Shown: piece by piece, positions 33,576 through 47,577 of the stretch | How positions within the stretch are numbered: the first letter of the stretch is position 1 | Layout: each line of letters begins with the position of its first letter | Source of the DNA: Annona cherimola | Lineage: Eukaryota; Streptophyta; Magnoliopsida; Magnoliales; Annonaceae | DNA: 64,000 nt | Direction: 5' to 3' | Assembly: GCA_030490835.1 (NCBI GenBank) | Contig: CM059973.1 | Location: forward strand, 50,534,008-50,598,007 | Made by a program: the position numbers and the translations under genes | Notes under the pieces: generated by a model | Told to the model about the DNA's origin: nothing | Seen by the model: the letters and a program-made list of their open reading frames with translations, nothing else | The model's database searches: none

Positions 33576-36500
33576 TGTGAAACCCAGACCCAAGTAGGTC
33601 TATAAGTATGACACATGTGTTATTTAAATGAATTATGGATGATTTATGACTTTTATGATTTAATGGTATTTTGCAATTAGGGTTTGCAATTAAGAATGGT
33701 GATCTAGACTAATCGCCAAAGCCCAATCTGAGTCAAGATGACTAAAAGGACTTAATGAGGATTATGATGTGCTAATGTGACATAAATATTTTTTTATTTC
33801 CATGATATAATTAATGGAGATTAAAATGCAAATTATGGAATTATGTTGGAAATTGTAGAAAATTCAAAACTTGACGCGTGTAAGGCGAAATGAAATGAAA
33901 TTTGAAAGGTAAACTCATGATTTTGGGTTCAACCTTATGAGTGACTTGGATTAAGGAAAATATAATGGGATTAAGGTAATAATTGTTTGATTTTAATCTC
34001 GCACTCTAAGGTTATTTTCAAAGGCTCATAACTTGACGTAGAAACGTCGGTTTGAGATGAAATTCGAAACGATTGAATAAAATTATAAAATCTATGGTAT
34101 GAATGGATTGGATTAAGCTAATTACCATGAGAATATGCTTAATAGAAAAAAAGTGTCTAGCATTGACTTTGTGCACCCTAGACTACCATAGCATTTATGT
34201 TGAAGCAAGTGAGTTAAATGACTTTGTTTAATGCTATGCAAGGTGTCAAATGGAGGTGAATGGAGCTAGATTTTATGGATTTGTTTACGGGTCAAATCAT
34301 GGAAAAATTCAAGGCTTAAATGCTTGGTTTTATGCCTAATACATAGCTCAAATGAGGCATAGATTATGTGGCATGACCATGGACGTCCAAGGGCAAATGG
34401 GGCATGAAATTTGGATTTTTAAAAATTCTAAAATACATGTCTAAGTAGCCTAACACCTAGGGGAACTAATGAGGCGTTAAATTAAGTGGAAAATGGGGCA
34501 AAAAAATTCCAAAGTCAGCAGCTACAAAGGGCGTCACCTAGTGGATAGATTGGTTGCATTGATTTGAGTTGGTTTTGATGATTTTTATAAATGAAAAATG
34601 CATATTTTACTTGGTTATGAGTTAGCCAACACATCAAGGGATAAGAGGGAAATAAATTACCCTCATAAGATGTGGCAAAAGTGGGCCCCGCAAGGTGGAA
34701 AAAAAATTATAAAAAGGGGGATAGCCAAGTGAACGTCCATTTAGAGAAAGAGAGAGTTCAAGGGGGAAAACCCCCAAACAGGGGCAGCAGCCTTGAGCAC
34801 GACCAAAGGAGAGGAAAAAGAAGAAAAAAAGAAGAAAAAGAGAGGAAAAGAAGGAAGAAAAGAGGAGAAACTAATTTAGGAAAGCTTGGATTCAAAGTTT
34901 CCTAGAATCAAGTAAGTATAGATTAAGTTTTGGATTCTTGAAACCTAAGTTTCTTCTCTCAAGTTATGGATCATGAATTTGATTTATAAAGAACTCTTAC
35001 AGGATGAGTAATAATTCCTTGATAAGGGTATTGAATTATTTTTGAAAAATTTAAGTGAAATCAAGAGTTCAAGAGAGTGAAAAGGAAAGTTAGGGTTGAA
35101 TTTTGAGATGAAAACTAACTTGGAAATTCTCAAAACCCTAAACCAAGTTGCTGTGTGATTAAAGAATGATTATTTGGATGTAATTCATGTTCTTTTGGAT
35201 TACGTATGTTGATTTGAGCATTGTTAATGATTTTAGCAAAAATGGAATTTAGGGTTTCAAGTATTACCCGATTTTTTCATTTTTGAGTTAAAAATGATAC
35301 AATGAAGTGCTTAAATTGTTTATGGATGAATTGTAGAGTAAAGTACCACAAATTAAGGAACCTTTGGACAACCTAAGTGGGTTGGATGAGTTTTCCCTAA
35401 TCTAATTTTTTAGGGTATGTATACGGAACATCCAAACGGGGGCCAAAACAGGTACTTTCCATATGATTTTTATTGCTGTTTGTAATGAAATGATTTATGA
35501 AAGTTATGAAGAGTAAAATACCATAAGTTTAAGTTACTTTGAGTGTCCAAAAGGGCTTGGAAAGATTTACCCTAAATCTGATTTTAAGGATATATGTATG
35601 GACACGTCAAAACAGGTCAAAATGGATACCCTACATGCTTAAGATGTTACTGTTTTGTAAGCAACTAACTTATGGATTTTAAATATGTAATAATACCCTA
35701 AATTTGGGTTAAGAAAAACATGTTTAATTGCTGGATTTTATGGAAGATAAATCTGTTATGATTTAAGTCTTGAAAGAGGTGTTGAAAGAATGAAAAATGA
35801 GTCCTAACGTTGCTGTTTTGGAACCCTATGATTAATGGATTGAAAATCCAAAATTAGACCCTAAATTAAATTTTAATTAAGGGGTTTAATTATGCTGAAT
35901 AAGGACACAGGTTTCTAACTTGAGAAATTTTAAGAAACACCCAAGTTATGTGTTGTAAGATGGGTGTACGTGGAAGGCTAAACATGGATAAGTGGTACAT
36001 GACTTATCTGAATTGCTAAAAATGCAAAAATGCATGAATATGTGATGAAATGCATAAGTATGTTGTTGTATAGATGATTATTGAATTATCTCAATTTTTT
36101 GAGATTTATTTATGAAGCTTAAAACGTCACTTATGTGCTTAAAATGAGCATGAACGTAGGAAAGGTGAAAAATGGATGAAAAATGATAAATGGGTGATAT
36201 AAATCCCCATATGTTGATTATGAATGTTAATTATATGTTTACCTTAAATATGGGTTTAAAACACAATATGGAATGGATGGTATGATACACAAGTATGTGT
36301 CGTGTACACATACCCAACTTGAAATTCAAGTGGGTTATGTATGGAATGAATTATGGGTTGAAAAACTAAGTGTATACAAGAAAATGGAAATGTTATGAAT
36401 GCAATGTCATTTTTATGTGTATTAGCAAAGGCAAATAAAAAGTATATACGGAAAGCTAAGGCGAAGCAGGTAAGCAAGCAATTTTCTAAATGCTTTTCGT

Positions 36501-37700
36501 TTTATCAAATTATGATAAAATGACTGCAAATGATGTTGTAAATATTTTGAACCATTTTACAATTGATTAATGAATTATTTCCAAGTTATTTAAGGATAAC
36601 CATTCATTTACTTCAATATATGTTGAAATATTATTTCAATTATGATGAATGAATTGTTTACTGTTTCGCAAGTATTTACGAAAAGTGATGAAGCATGGAT
36701 TTAAACGATGTTTCATTGAAACGATATTTAAAAGGGATAGTGCAAAGAATTCTCTACATGAGAATGACAAGATATCATATGTAAGAGATATATAATACCA
36801 GGGTGACTAAAAATCATGCATGGAATGGAAATCAAGTAGGCTAGTCAAGGCAGAAAACAGGACAAGGAGTTCGCCTTTGACGTTGCCAAGTTGGAAGGTC
36901 CGACGCTAAGAATAGAAAGGATCATATTATGAAAGAATGTTCCCTAAGCTAGTGTACCCTCACATGAAGGATGATGTCATGAATGGAAATGATGCATTTA
37001 CACATCCAATGTTTATGAAATACCCAAAAATTGGGATTAAACTGGTTTACATGACTGGTTTAAATGAAAAGTTTATAAATGGTTTATGAAAAGGTTTCTG
37101 CTTCGCAGGTAGTTGATCACTTGCTAAGTATCTCCTACTGAATGGAGAGAAATGCTTTTAAACAATGTTGCCTTCGAAATGAATTACCTGAAAATCCTAT
37201 AACTTGCTTATTGAGTTTCGACTCATGTTTCGTTCTCCAAACCCAAAGACAGGTGAAAGGAAGGAGGCAAAGAGTACAGGTGGAGATTCGAGGATGAATG
37301 AATTTTTATGAGTTACCTGTGTATGAACCTATGGGTCGAATGGTTGTATGAATGATGACATTAAATAATTTTTTAATGTTGTATATGAATTATGTTATGA
37401 TTTTGTGACCATAGAAGGTGAAAAAAATTTATGGTCAAATGTTAAGGTATGAATTATCATGATACAATTAAATATGAAGGTTATGAGATGACATGTGTAA
37501 TTTTTTAATGGTACAATGACCTAAAAAGGCATTTGATGGAAATTAGCAAGTATGAAATGGTATAAACTCCTAAGGAGTTAAGATTAAGTGGATAAATATC
37601 CAATAAGCCCGCCGTGTGACAGGGCAACAATCCTGATTCACATTTACCAATCAATAAGATCTTGAGGCAAGTAAGTGACGTCTCGGTTTGGGGCGCCACA
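33576..37700 (+). mobile_element. Gypsy-type LTR (family B), plus orientation
   Basis: The segment begins TGTGAAACCCAGACCC and ends GGGGCGCCACA, with TG...CA ends and a length of 4.1 kb. Many blocks are reverse complements of 41897-45899, for example around 36965-37130 versus 42420-42560. The flanks CATTA and TAATC do not match, so it is not a simple solo LTR; recombination between elements or an adjacent deletion is likely. The 77-aa basic frame at 34672-34905 is not a recognisable protein. Confidence 0.75.
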
Positions 37701-40490
37701 TAATCAGGATCTATCGATTGGTAAATATGATCAGGATTGTTGTCCTGCTCATGTGGCGGGTTCTTAATTGGATCTCGTCCAAAATTTTTTTTTCATCTAT
37801 TATCTATCGTCATTCATTTCTTTGCATTCTACATCATTCATCATACAAGCAGTGATACACTTGTAATAAAATTTCATATTTCATTTATAACATCTCAACA
37901 TATCTTTCTACAATGACATTTACATTCCATATATACATACATTCAATCAATCATTGAATCACATAGAACTTATAATTCTAAATAATTCACATACACATCA
38001 ACATACCTTAGAACTTTAATCCTGCTATCTCATGTCCTTATAGCACACATGACTATCATCACGTACCTTCCTTTATTGCTTAGGTTTGCATCCTCTTGAG
38101 TTTCCCGATACCTATCTAAGGTTTGAGAAAATAAAACGTGAATGATAACTCAGTAAGAAAGTATTTTATCTTTAGGGCAAGACTTTCTTGAAAACTTTTT
38201 TCATAAACATCTTTTTACTTGAGGACATTTATATGTCCTAAAATATTATCATGAAATCCTTATTCATAAGGACAGTTCTATGTCCTTGAACATTTTCTTA
38301 AAACATTCATTCTTAGATTCATTTACAAGCCACGTTTGGGCTTGTTAAGGCAAAACATATGCGTTTTATCCTCTTTAATTAATTTTCTTTAGTCTTGTGT
38401 GAACATTTCTAATATTTCAAGACATTTACATAAAACCATCTTTCGCTGGTGGACATTTTACATCCAAAATATTTTTCTCATAAACTCTTTAGCAAAGTAG
38501 GACATTCTCATGTCCAAAACGTCATTCACATAAGCTTTTTTCGGCAAGGGACATTTCTATGTTCAAAAACATTTTTCATCTTAAATTCCTTTAGCCAAGG
38601 GACATCTGATGTTCCAAAATATTTTTCACATAACTTTCTTTGTCAATAGACATTCATACGTCCTAAAACACTTTCCATTTATATCCCTTTGGAAATAGAC
38701 ATTCTTATGTTTAAAATCAAGTTTGACATAAATAGTTTTCATAATCCCCATCTTGGGGCTTGTTTATAGCAAACAAGACATAAATTACATAATCATTTTC
38801 TTAAAATTATTTGCATAGAAAACATTTCCTTTCATCCTTATTATTTACACTTTTGTGTAAAACACCATATTTTTAGGATAAACATTTCTTAAAAATTCTT
38901 TTAGGATAACTTTTCATAAAAATGCTTTTATGTCCCAACCTTTAGGTTTTATAAAAGCAAAACATATGCAAATACAGTTCTCTCCATCCAGTAGTGACAC
39001 TTAGTAAGTGATCATTCTATCTTTTGGAAGAGAATTCATCCTTATCAGCACGCTAACTAGGCAACTGTTCTTTCATCCTTCTCCCATCTCAGGAAGGGCG
39101 TCGCTGGCCTCCTGGCATCCCTTAGCAACTTAGCCATATGTAGAGTGGGCCCCGGTCTATCTTCGACTATGCTCTACAACCGGCTTATTCCTTGTACTGG
39201 TGCACCATACATCCTTATCATAGACTGCAGTTCGTTTGGTTAAAAGTATCACAAACCGCAACCCATAACCTTTTAAACCGGGATCACAGATCGCAGCCTA
39301 CATCCATACTTGAATAACACCACAGACCAAGGTCTGTATCTTTAAAAATTATTTTTGAAAAGAACATTACAGACCGTAGTCCGTGTCAACTTGTAAAGTG
39401 AGCGCACCCACTTTAAACAAGTTGTTATTTGAAATCTAATTTTTTGATGACCTTCCTTAAATTCTTCTAGAAATATTTTGAGTAATATATTTTGATAAAC
39501 AATTGAAATATTTGAGAAACAATACATCTTAAAAATCCTTATAATAAAAGAATTTCAAAATTTTTGAATTTTCAAGAATAAATCATATATTTTCGTAACA
39601 TTTTCTTGGTTTTCATTTCGGGGTCTTTTGCTCACAAAAGTTATGCAATTGCGCTATCCCCTTCTCAACCACCCTAAAATCAACTTCTTGTCCACATATC
39701 AATTTTTGCTATTTTTACATAAAGAGGGGCTTGCATAGTCTTTTGCATGTCATTTTAGCAACCCGAAATAAAAGTATTTTATGAAATCATCTTATTAGGT
39801 TGGTCATCCTTAAATCTCATTCAACACATCCGTATAAACATTTTTTAAGACATTTTTTCATATTTCCTTATCTAAAGGAAATAAAAGCTTTTCGAATATT
39901 ATTTCAAAACATATGGACTATGTCCAAATCACTATTTATATTTAAATATTCTGACATAGAAAAATCAATCTTTTTCCATAAATCAAATCTCATTTTCCTT
40001 TTCTTTCATAAACATAATTGTTTATCATAAAATATCATAAGTGTAAATTCAAAACTTATTTACAAATAATGCTTTGTGAAAAGGGGTAAAAAAAATTTTT
40101 TCTTATAAAATACTTTTGAAACAACATCATAAAGAACTTGCTTACTTAAAAGCAAATTCCTTAAAAACGTCAACATAAAACATAAAAATCCTTTAAAATT
40201 ATCATTATGGAGAACTTGCTTACTCATAAGCAAATTTCTCAATTCCATCAACATAAAGCATTGCCAATCTTTGGCAACACTTGTGATAAAATTCTTATCT
40301 TAAAAAAATATTGTTTGCTTCTCATGAAACAAACCTTGAGGCTTTTCCTTAAGCCATCTTTTTTCAAAACTTATGACTTTTCATTAAAGCCGTCGTTTTC
40401 AAAACTTGTGGCTTTTCATTAAAGTCATCATTTCAAAACTTGTGTTTGCCCATTCATCAAAACATAATCATAAACATTACAATCTCATAA
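37701..40490 (-). mobile_element. Gypsy-type LTR (family A), left part
   Basis: The sequence is collinear with about 190-2840 of the solo LTR at 154-5887. Shared marks include the CCGCAGT-type block near 39230 and the repeated GGACATTC(T)ATGTCC phrases at 38220-38700. The extreme GGCGCCCC end is missing. The right side is interrupted near 40490 by element B and resumes at 45900; about 225 bp of the family A sequence is lost at the junction. Confidence 0.75.
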
Positions 40491-40494
40491 ACAT

Positions 40495-40768
40495 TCCATA
40501 ATTTCCATTTTAATATCCATAAATTAAATCATGAAAATTAAAATAAATATTCATGTCACATTAGCATATCATAATCCTCGTTAAGCCCTTTTTAGTCACC
40601 TTGACTCATATTGTGCTTTGGCGATTAACCTTAATCACCATTCTTAATTGCAAACTCTAATTGTAAAATACCATTAAATCATAAAAATCATGAATCATCC
40701 ATAATTCATTTAAATCACATATATATATTCAATGCATATCATTGAGTCATACATAGGTTGAGGTTTCA
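40495..40768 (-). mobile_element. Truncated 3' LTR of gypsy element B
   Basis: The sequence is nearly identical to 45625-45899, the 5' end of the other LTR. It stops at CA (40767-40768), next to the polypurine tract. Only about 275 bp of an LTR that should be 4 kb remains. Confidence 0.75.
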
Positions 40769-41896
40769 TAATTCTCCCCCCTTATAACAGGTTTCGTCCC
40801 GAAATCGTCTATTCTTTAAATAATTGGGTATTTTCTTTCTACTTCTTCCCTTAGTTCCCAATTATTCTTGCTTTCTGAGTATTTGTTCCATTGAACATCA
40901 ACATATTTAATTTTTCTATTCAAAGTTTTTGTACTTCATGATTTAGGATTCTTATCCTAATCATATCATCTATATTTAATTAACCATAGCTAACCTGCAT
41001 AAAAAGAATTCCATTGGTATTATCTTATCAGTTTCCTCTACAGGTAGTGCATGCGTGGTTAGATATTGGCAATTTATGATTAAATGATTATCATCGAAAT
41101 CAAACAAGGCCATTGTCAAACTTTCTAAAATTTAATCCATACCTGTAACCACTTCATCATCTTGCTCCCGTGACTCCATTTGAGTTAGAGCATGCACACG
41201 TACCGGGTTTGTAGAGGTAGCCGGTCGGTTAGCTATTTACATTAGCCTTGACTATGCGGCTTTTCCATGTCCTTACGACGTTTGTGCCTTGTTTGGACAA
41301 TTTGGAGCTATGTGTCCAATCTGGTCACAAACATAGCATCTCATCATTTTTGCCTCTCCCTTGCCACACTCCTTGGCTATGTGACCCATTTGTCCACACT
41401 TGTAGCATCTGATTAATTCTTTCAAACATTCTCATTGGTGATGCTTTTGACACTTTTTATATAGCAAAGAACTATTCTTCTTAAAGGTACTTTTACCTTT
41501 TTCATCCCTCTTCGGTCTACTAGTTTCTCCAACCTCATGCTGGCTTGGAACTTCTGTAGCAACTTTCTTTCCCTTATTCTTTCTAACCCTTGATCTGGTT
41601 AAGGTTAGGTCATAACATATGCATCTCATCATTATATAATTAGTAGCCAATTCACACAATCAAAATCATGTGATATTCTCCATCATCATAATCATCACTA
41701 CTATCATTATCATAAATATTCACAGTCATTCATACATTCCATATCAACAACTATTTTGCAACATATCATCATATATCATGCATCCTATCATGATAATCAC
41801 TCATGCAATCATCTTAAAATCATGCATATCATATTTAATCATCACACTTAAACTTTTCCATGCCTATTTACCAATCCATGCTCTGATACCAACTTC
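40769..41896 (-). mobile_element. Internal remnant of gypsy element B
   Basis: The polypurine tract (GGGGGGAGAAT on minus, 40771-40781) borders the 3' LTR. The PBS TGGTATCAGAGC on minus (41880-41891) is complementary to initiator methionine tRNA and lies 5 bp from the 5' LTR. Only about 1.1 kb separates them, so protease, RT, RNase H and integrase are gone. Confidence 0.8.
41275..41659 (-). pseudogene. Gag nucleocapsid remnant of element B (two CCHC zinc knuckles)
   Basis: On the minus strand, about 41412-41280 reads CYKCGQMGHIAKEC, a short linker, then CYVCDQIGHIAPNC, two perfect Cx2Cx4Hx4C knuckles. A Lys-rich gag segment precedes them (41659-41432) in a frame closed by a stop. A RVHALTQMESRE stretch follows downstream, a typical Ty3/gypsy gag-protease linker. 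The N-terminal gag and everything after the linker are missing, so this is a broken copy. Confidence 0.85.
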
Positions 41897-44800
41897 TGTG
41901 GCGCCCCAGCCCGAGCGTCACAATCTTACCTTGGGATCTATCGACTGGTAAACGTGATCAGGATTGTTGCCCTGTCACACGGCGGGTTTTAACGGATATT
42001 TATCCAATTAAATATGTTTCCATAGGAATTTATTTCCTTCCATTTCTCATCTCATGCATATTTAGTTCATTTCCATCCAATAATGTCATAACTAGACATG
42101 ATTTTCATAATATATTTCAAACCATCTCATAAATCAGATGTCACTGCATATATTATCCATAGATGTCAACATAAAACATCATATTATTTTACAACCATCC
42201 AACATAAGTTTTTCACAAGCATGAAACTTATAATGTTTTTTCCATTCCTTCAATGGTCAGCCCTTGCTCCTTTGTCAGGTCTCTTCTTTCACCTGTCTAT
42301 GGGTTTGGAAAATGAAAACGTGAGTCAAAACTCAATAAGCAAGCTGTATATTTTACAGGCAATTCATTTTGAAGACAACATTGTTTAAAAGCATTTCTCT
42401 CCATTTAGTAGAGACACTTAGCAAGTGATCAACTACCTGCGGAGTAGAAACTTTTCATAAAACTTACATAAATCATTCGTAAACATTTCATAAATATTTC
42501 ATAAACATGGGATGTGCAAATTCATCATTTTCATCCATGACATTATCCTTCATGTGACGGTACGCTAGCACGGGGAACATTCTTTCATAGCATAGTCCTT
42601 TCCATCCTTGGCGCCGGACCTACCGACTTGGCAACATCAAGGGGGACTCCTTGTCCACTTACTACCTCGACTAGTCTACTTGATTTTCATTCCATGCATG
42701 ACTTTTAGTCACCCCGGCATTATATACCCCCTTACACATGGAACTTGTCATTCTTATGTAGAGAATTCTTTGCACCATTCCTTTTTAAACATCATTTCAA
42801 TGAAATATCGTATAAATTCATGTTTCATCACATTTCATGCATAATTACGAAACAGTAAGCAATCATTTATTTTAATAGAAATAACATTTCAATACACATA
42901 TAGACAAGGAATGACCATCCTTAAATACCTTGTAATGAAAACCAAAATCATTTAGAAATTTTGTTTGCGTACCTTGCTTGCTTAGCTTTCTGTTTCGTTT
43001 ATCTCTTTTCTTTTGCCTATACGAGAATGATATAATATTCATATATTTCTTTTGCTTGCATTCAAATTAGTTTTCCAACCCATTTTCATTAACATACATG
43101 ATCCATTTGACTTTTCAAGTCATTATGCAGATATAACACATACTTGCACATTCCATCGGCTAATACACATCACTTTTAATCCCATAAGTAGGGTAGTCAT
43201 TCAATCACATAACAATCATTCAATAATCATCATTTAATGGCTCATTAACTTCCTTATACCATTTTTCGCTTATTTTTCAAAAATTTACACATTGGTGCCC
43301 ATTTTAAGCACACGTTGTCGCCTTAAGCTTCATTAATTAATTTCAAAATTGAAAATTAATATCATGAAATCTAAACAGATATATAATCATGAAATTCACT
43401 ATATTTTCATGCATTTTTGCACAAAATTAAATTACATAAGTCATTTATCACCTATGCATGTCTATCCTTTCACATATACTCATTTGGCAACACATATATA
43501 ATGCATTCACAAAAATTTTCAAGTCAGAAATTTAATCCATATTTTAGCATGATAACCATCCTTAATTACCACTTTATTTAGAGTATTTTTATGAAATTTT
43601 AATCCACTAATCATGGGTTTCCAAAACAACAACTTTGAAACCCATTTTTCACACGTTTAACGTGTCTTTTGATGCTTAACCCTAAACAGTTTTATAATTT
43701 CTAATTTTCAGCAATTAATCCAACTTTTCCTAATCCAAATCTAGAATATTAACACATATTTAGCATCCATAAATAAACACCTCTCAAAACAGCAACTTAT
43801 TCCCCCCGTTTCGGGTCCCGTTTTCACCTCATTTGGACATCATCTCATAAAATTTATAAAATCAGATTTGGGGCTTGTCTTCCTAAATCCTTTTGGATGT
43901 CAATAGTAACCTAACCCTAGAGTATTTTACCCTACATAACTTTCATATATCATTCAATCCCCATTTTCATACCATTTTAGCATCAAAATGAAGAAATCGG
44001 GTCATATATATCACTTTGCATTCCATTCTTTCTAAAATTCACATCTTAATCTTAAATCCACATAAATAATTCATTAAAACATATTTCATAACCTAAACAT
44101 AACATTCATCCAATAAAGCAACTTATTATTGGAAGTTAGGCTTTATCAAGTTAAGTTTTCAACTCTTAGGTCATTCTAATCTTCATTTCAATCACATAAG
44201 TCATAAAAATTCATTCATATAACTTAATACCCATTCCATACTTAATCCAAGGGCATGTTGAATCATCATTTAAGGAGTCTTTAAGCATCAATTTCATATC
44301 AAAAATCTTGGAGTTTAAAACTCAAAATGGAAAGCTCAACTTAACACATCTACTTACTTGTTTGATGCAAATCAAACCCTAAACACTTGAGCACTCTTTC
44401 TCTTCCTTTTTCTCTTTCTTTTTCCTTCTTTTTTTCTTCTCTTTTATTCCTCCTTGCTGGTCCTAGGGTGGAACGTGAGTTTCTGCTTTGGGGGAGAAGG
44501 GTTTAGCACTTAGAAAAAATTTCACAACACCTCATTTCCACATGGCTGTTCACCCCCTTATAAGGCTGGATTGCTCCAGTTGTGGACCCCACTTTGGAGC
44601 TGATTTTCTACCGTCATTCAATGCCTACTTATCCCCTAAATATTTTTGTTAAATGACAGCCATAAAAAATATTTTTACCATTTTTTCTTAAAGCCAAAAT
44701 CTGCTTAAGATAGAATCAATCCAAGTTGTCCACTTGTCACATCCATATTGCTGCCCATTTTTCAGATTTTTTTGCCATTTTTAATCATCTTAATTTGAGG

Positions 44801-45899
44801 GTAAATTCTAAACCTAATTAGCGTTTAGTTTAACCTTTAATTTGGCATAAAAAATTAACAAAAATCATTATAGCAGCATCAAACCATTGCACATCCATAT
44901 GTATAAAACAAGCTGTCCACTTTTGCATCATCAATGAGCAGCTGTTGTTCACGAATTTTCAGGGATTTTTTCACATAAATAAATGCTCATTTATGTGTCC
45001 TAACATGTCAGCTATTTATGTACATATATTATAAAATAAAAATTAAAAAAAATCCAGCAGCAACACTCTCTTGGACGTCCTTATATTGCCACCTCACCTA
45101 TGCTCACTTTGAGCACACTTAGCCCCATAAATGTGGACATCAATGCAGGGATAATTCATGGGATTTTTTTATTTTACAATAATTCATAAAATACCCTAAA
45201 ATTAAGCTGCATTCGACACATATTTTTCCATTAAAAACTTGTATTTATTCCATGTACTCTAGCCTTTAATGCATGGTACCTTTGAGGTGCAAAAGTCAAC
45301 TATGCACACCTTTTCCAATTCAGATATTTTTCTAACATGTTATGCTTAATCTAATCCTTCAAAAATTTTGATTTCATAATTTCATTCAACTGTTTCAAAT
45401 TTCATCTCAATCCGATTTTGCTAACTCAAGTTATAGCCGTTTGAAGTTAACGATTGGATTTGAGATATGTTCAATAAATTATTACACTAATTTCATCAAG
45501 AATTTTCATAACCCTATAATCCCATAATACCAAGCCCAACATTATCAACTTTCCTTTCAAATTTTACTTGAATCCGCCTTATAGGAGTTGAGTTATGAAT
45601 TTTCTATGATTTTCCAACATAATTCCATAATTTCCATTTTAATATCCATAAATTAAATCATGAAAATTAAAATAAATATTCATGCCACATTAGCATATCC
45701 TAATCCTCGTTAAGCCCTTTTTAGTTACTTTGACTCATATTGTGCTTTGGCGATTAACCTTAATCACCATTCTTAATTGCAAACTCTAATTGTAAAATAC
45801 CATTAAATCATAAAAATCATGAATCATCCATAATTCATTTAAATCACATATATATATTCAATGCATATCATTGAGTCCTACATAGGTTGGGATTTTACA
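41897..45899 (-). mobile_element. 5' LTR of gypsy element B
   Basis: It begins TGTAAAATCCCAACC on minus and ends GGGGCGCCACA beside the PBS. The length is 4.0 kb, and it is inverted and homologous to 33576-37700. It lies within a family A LTR (37701-40490 and 45900-47007). Open frames at 41670-43237 are chance. Confidence 0.8.
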
Positions 45900-47007
45900 C
45901 TAGGTTAACCCTCTTGTCTTTCAAGTCAAGTATTCATACTTAGCAACATAGCCTATACATCACATTATTCGTTCATTCATTTTTAATACCCTTATGTAGG
46001 GTAAACTTACATACATGTAATAACCATTTATTAAATCATTATTTGGAGGTTCATTACCTCCATTTATTATTTTTAACATAATTTTTACTTTTCATACAAC
46101 GGTGCTTATTTTAAGCACTTAGTCAACAACTTAGACATTATATAAAAATCTCAAAATTAGATATTATCATTATTTACTAAAACAGTACCTTAATCCACAT
46201 TTTTCATCATGTTTTCATGTATTTTTGCATTTTAACAATTTACATAAATCATTTAACCTTTTCTCATGCCTATCTCTCCATAAATGTCCATTTCTCCATA
46301 CATAGATCATGTGTTTCTTAAAATCTTTCAACACAGCAACTTGTCTCTTATTCCAGCATGATTAAACCCCTTAATTAACATATAATTTAAGGTTTAAATT
46401 TCAGAATTTTAATCCACTAATCATATGGTTTCAAAACAGCAACAATAGAACCCGTTTTTTATCCTTTCAACGTCTTGTTTGATACTTAATTCAAAACAGT
46501 TTTCTAATCCATAAATTCCAACAATTAATCATGTTTTTTTAACCCAAATTTAGGGTATTAACACATACTTAAAATCTAAAATTTTTTTGCTTGTGAAACA
46601 GCAACTTCCATACACATTTTGGATATCCATTTGACCCGTTTTGACGTGTCCAAATATATGCCCATAAAATCAAATTTAGGGCTAATCATTTCAAACCCTT
46701 TTGGACGCTCAAAGTACCTTAAACATGGGGTATTTTACCCTCCATAACACCCATAATTCGTTTGAGCTCATTCATATATCATTTTTAACATAATTACATG
46801 GAAATTGGGTCATATGTGTAATCCTAATTCATATCCTTTCTCAAATTCGTAACTTAAGCCCAAATCAACATATATAATTCATCTAATCATGAATCATCAT
46901 GTAATCATAATAATACATAAAAATAACAACATCATATATGGATTTACGCAAATTTCAACTAAGTTCATCAACTCATATATGAATCCTAAGTAGGTCAGGG
47001 TTTCACA
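45900..47007 (-). mobile_element. Gypsy-type LTR (family A), right part
   Basis: It is collinear with about 3066 onward of the 154-5887 LTR, for example TACTCATACTTAG versus TATTCATACTTAG. On minus it starts TGTGAAACCCTGACC at 47007, beside a polypurine tract (GGGGGGAGGAT, 47009-47019). It therefore continues the LTR interrupted at 40490 and is a 3' LTR with internal sequence to its right. Confidence 0.75.
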
Positions 47008-47113
47008 ATCCTCCCCCCTTATAACAGGTTTCGTCCCGAAACCGTTCACTTTTCATATAGATGGGGGTACTTCTTTTCAACCTTTTCTTTTAATTCCCAA
47101 GTAATCTTGCTTT
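47008..47113 (-). mobile_element. Internal region of gypsy element A, left of the copia insertion
   Basis: The polypurine tract is followed by sequence matching 40780-40885. The copia element interrupts it after GCTTT (47109-47113), and the same sequence resumes at 58008. Confidence 0.75.
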
Positions 47114-47372
47114 TGTTGGTCCCGAGTTGATGGCTAAACCCAAGAGGGGAGGGGTGAATTGGGTTCTTTAAAATTTCTTTGATAATCTCAAAGATCTTAA
47201 CCCCTTGAAAAAGTTAATCCCCTTTTTAAGCGAATGGAGAGCAAATAAGATAAAGCAGTAAAAATAAGTAGAACACAAGATTTATAGTGGTTCGGGCAAA
47301 CCTTCCCTACTCCACTCTTCCAAGCTCACACTCCGTTGTGACTTGGGTTCCACTATGTATTCCACGAATACA

Positions 47373-47577
47373 CTTAGAGTCACCGCTCTCTTCTAGATTC
47401 AAAGCTCTAGGGGACATACACAACTTAGAGCCACTTGCTCTCTTCTAGATTCAAAGCTCTAGGGGGCATATACAACTAGAGCCACTTGCTCTCTTCTAGA
47501 TTCAAAGCTCTAGGGGGCATATACAACTAGAGCCACTTGCTCTCTTCTAGATTCAAAGCTCTAGGGGGCATATACAA
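47373..47577 (-). repeat. 51-bp tandem repeat, four units, in the 3' LTR
   Basis: Units start at 47373, 47424, 47476 and 47527. Each contains TCTTCTAGATTCAAAGCTCT and AGGGGGCATA. The first unit is more diverged, and the second has one extra T. The array lies downstream of the TATA box in the direction of transcription, so it should be in R/U5 and be transcribed. Confidence 0.95.

Noticed and set aside
34672..34905. Lys/Arg-rich 77-aa frame
   Set aside because: It is low-complexity translation of a purine-rich LTR stretch, with the antisense counterpart at 4309-4576 in the other LTR.
33571..37705. Solo LTR with target-site duplication at 33576-37700
   Set aside because: The flanks CATTA and TAATC do not match, so the segment is kept as an LTR but not as a simple solo LTR.
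47373..47577. Regularly spaced repeats resembling a CRISPR array
   Set aside because: The 51-bp units are directly contiguous without unique spacers, lie in an LTR, and the DNA is from a plant.
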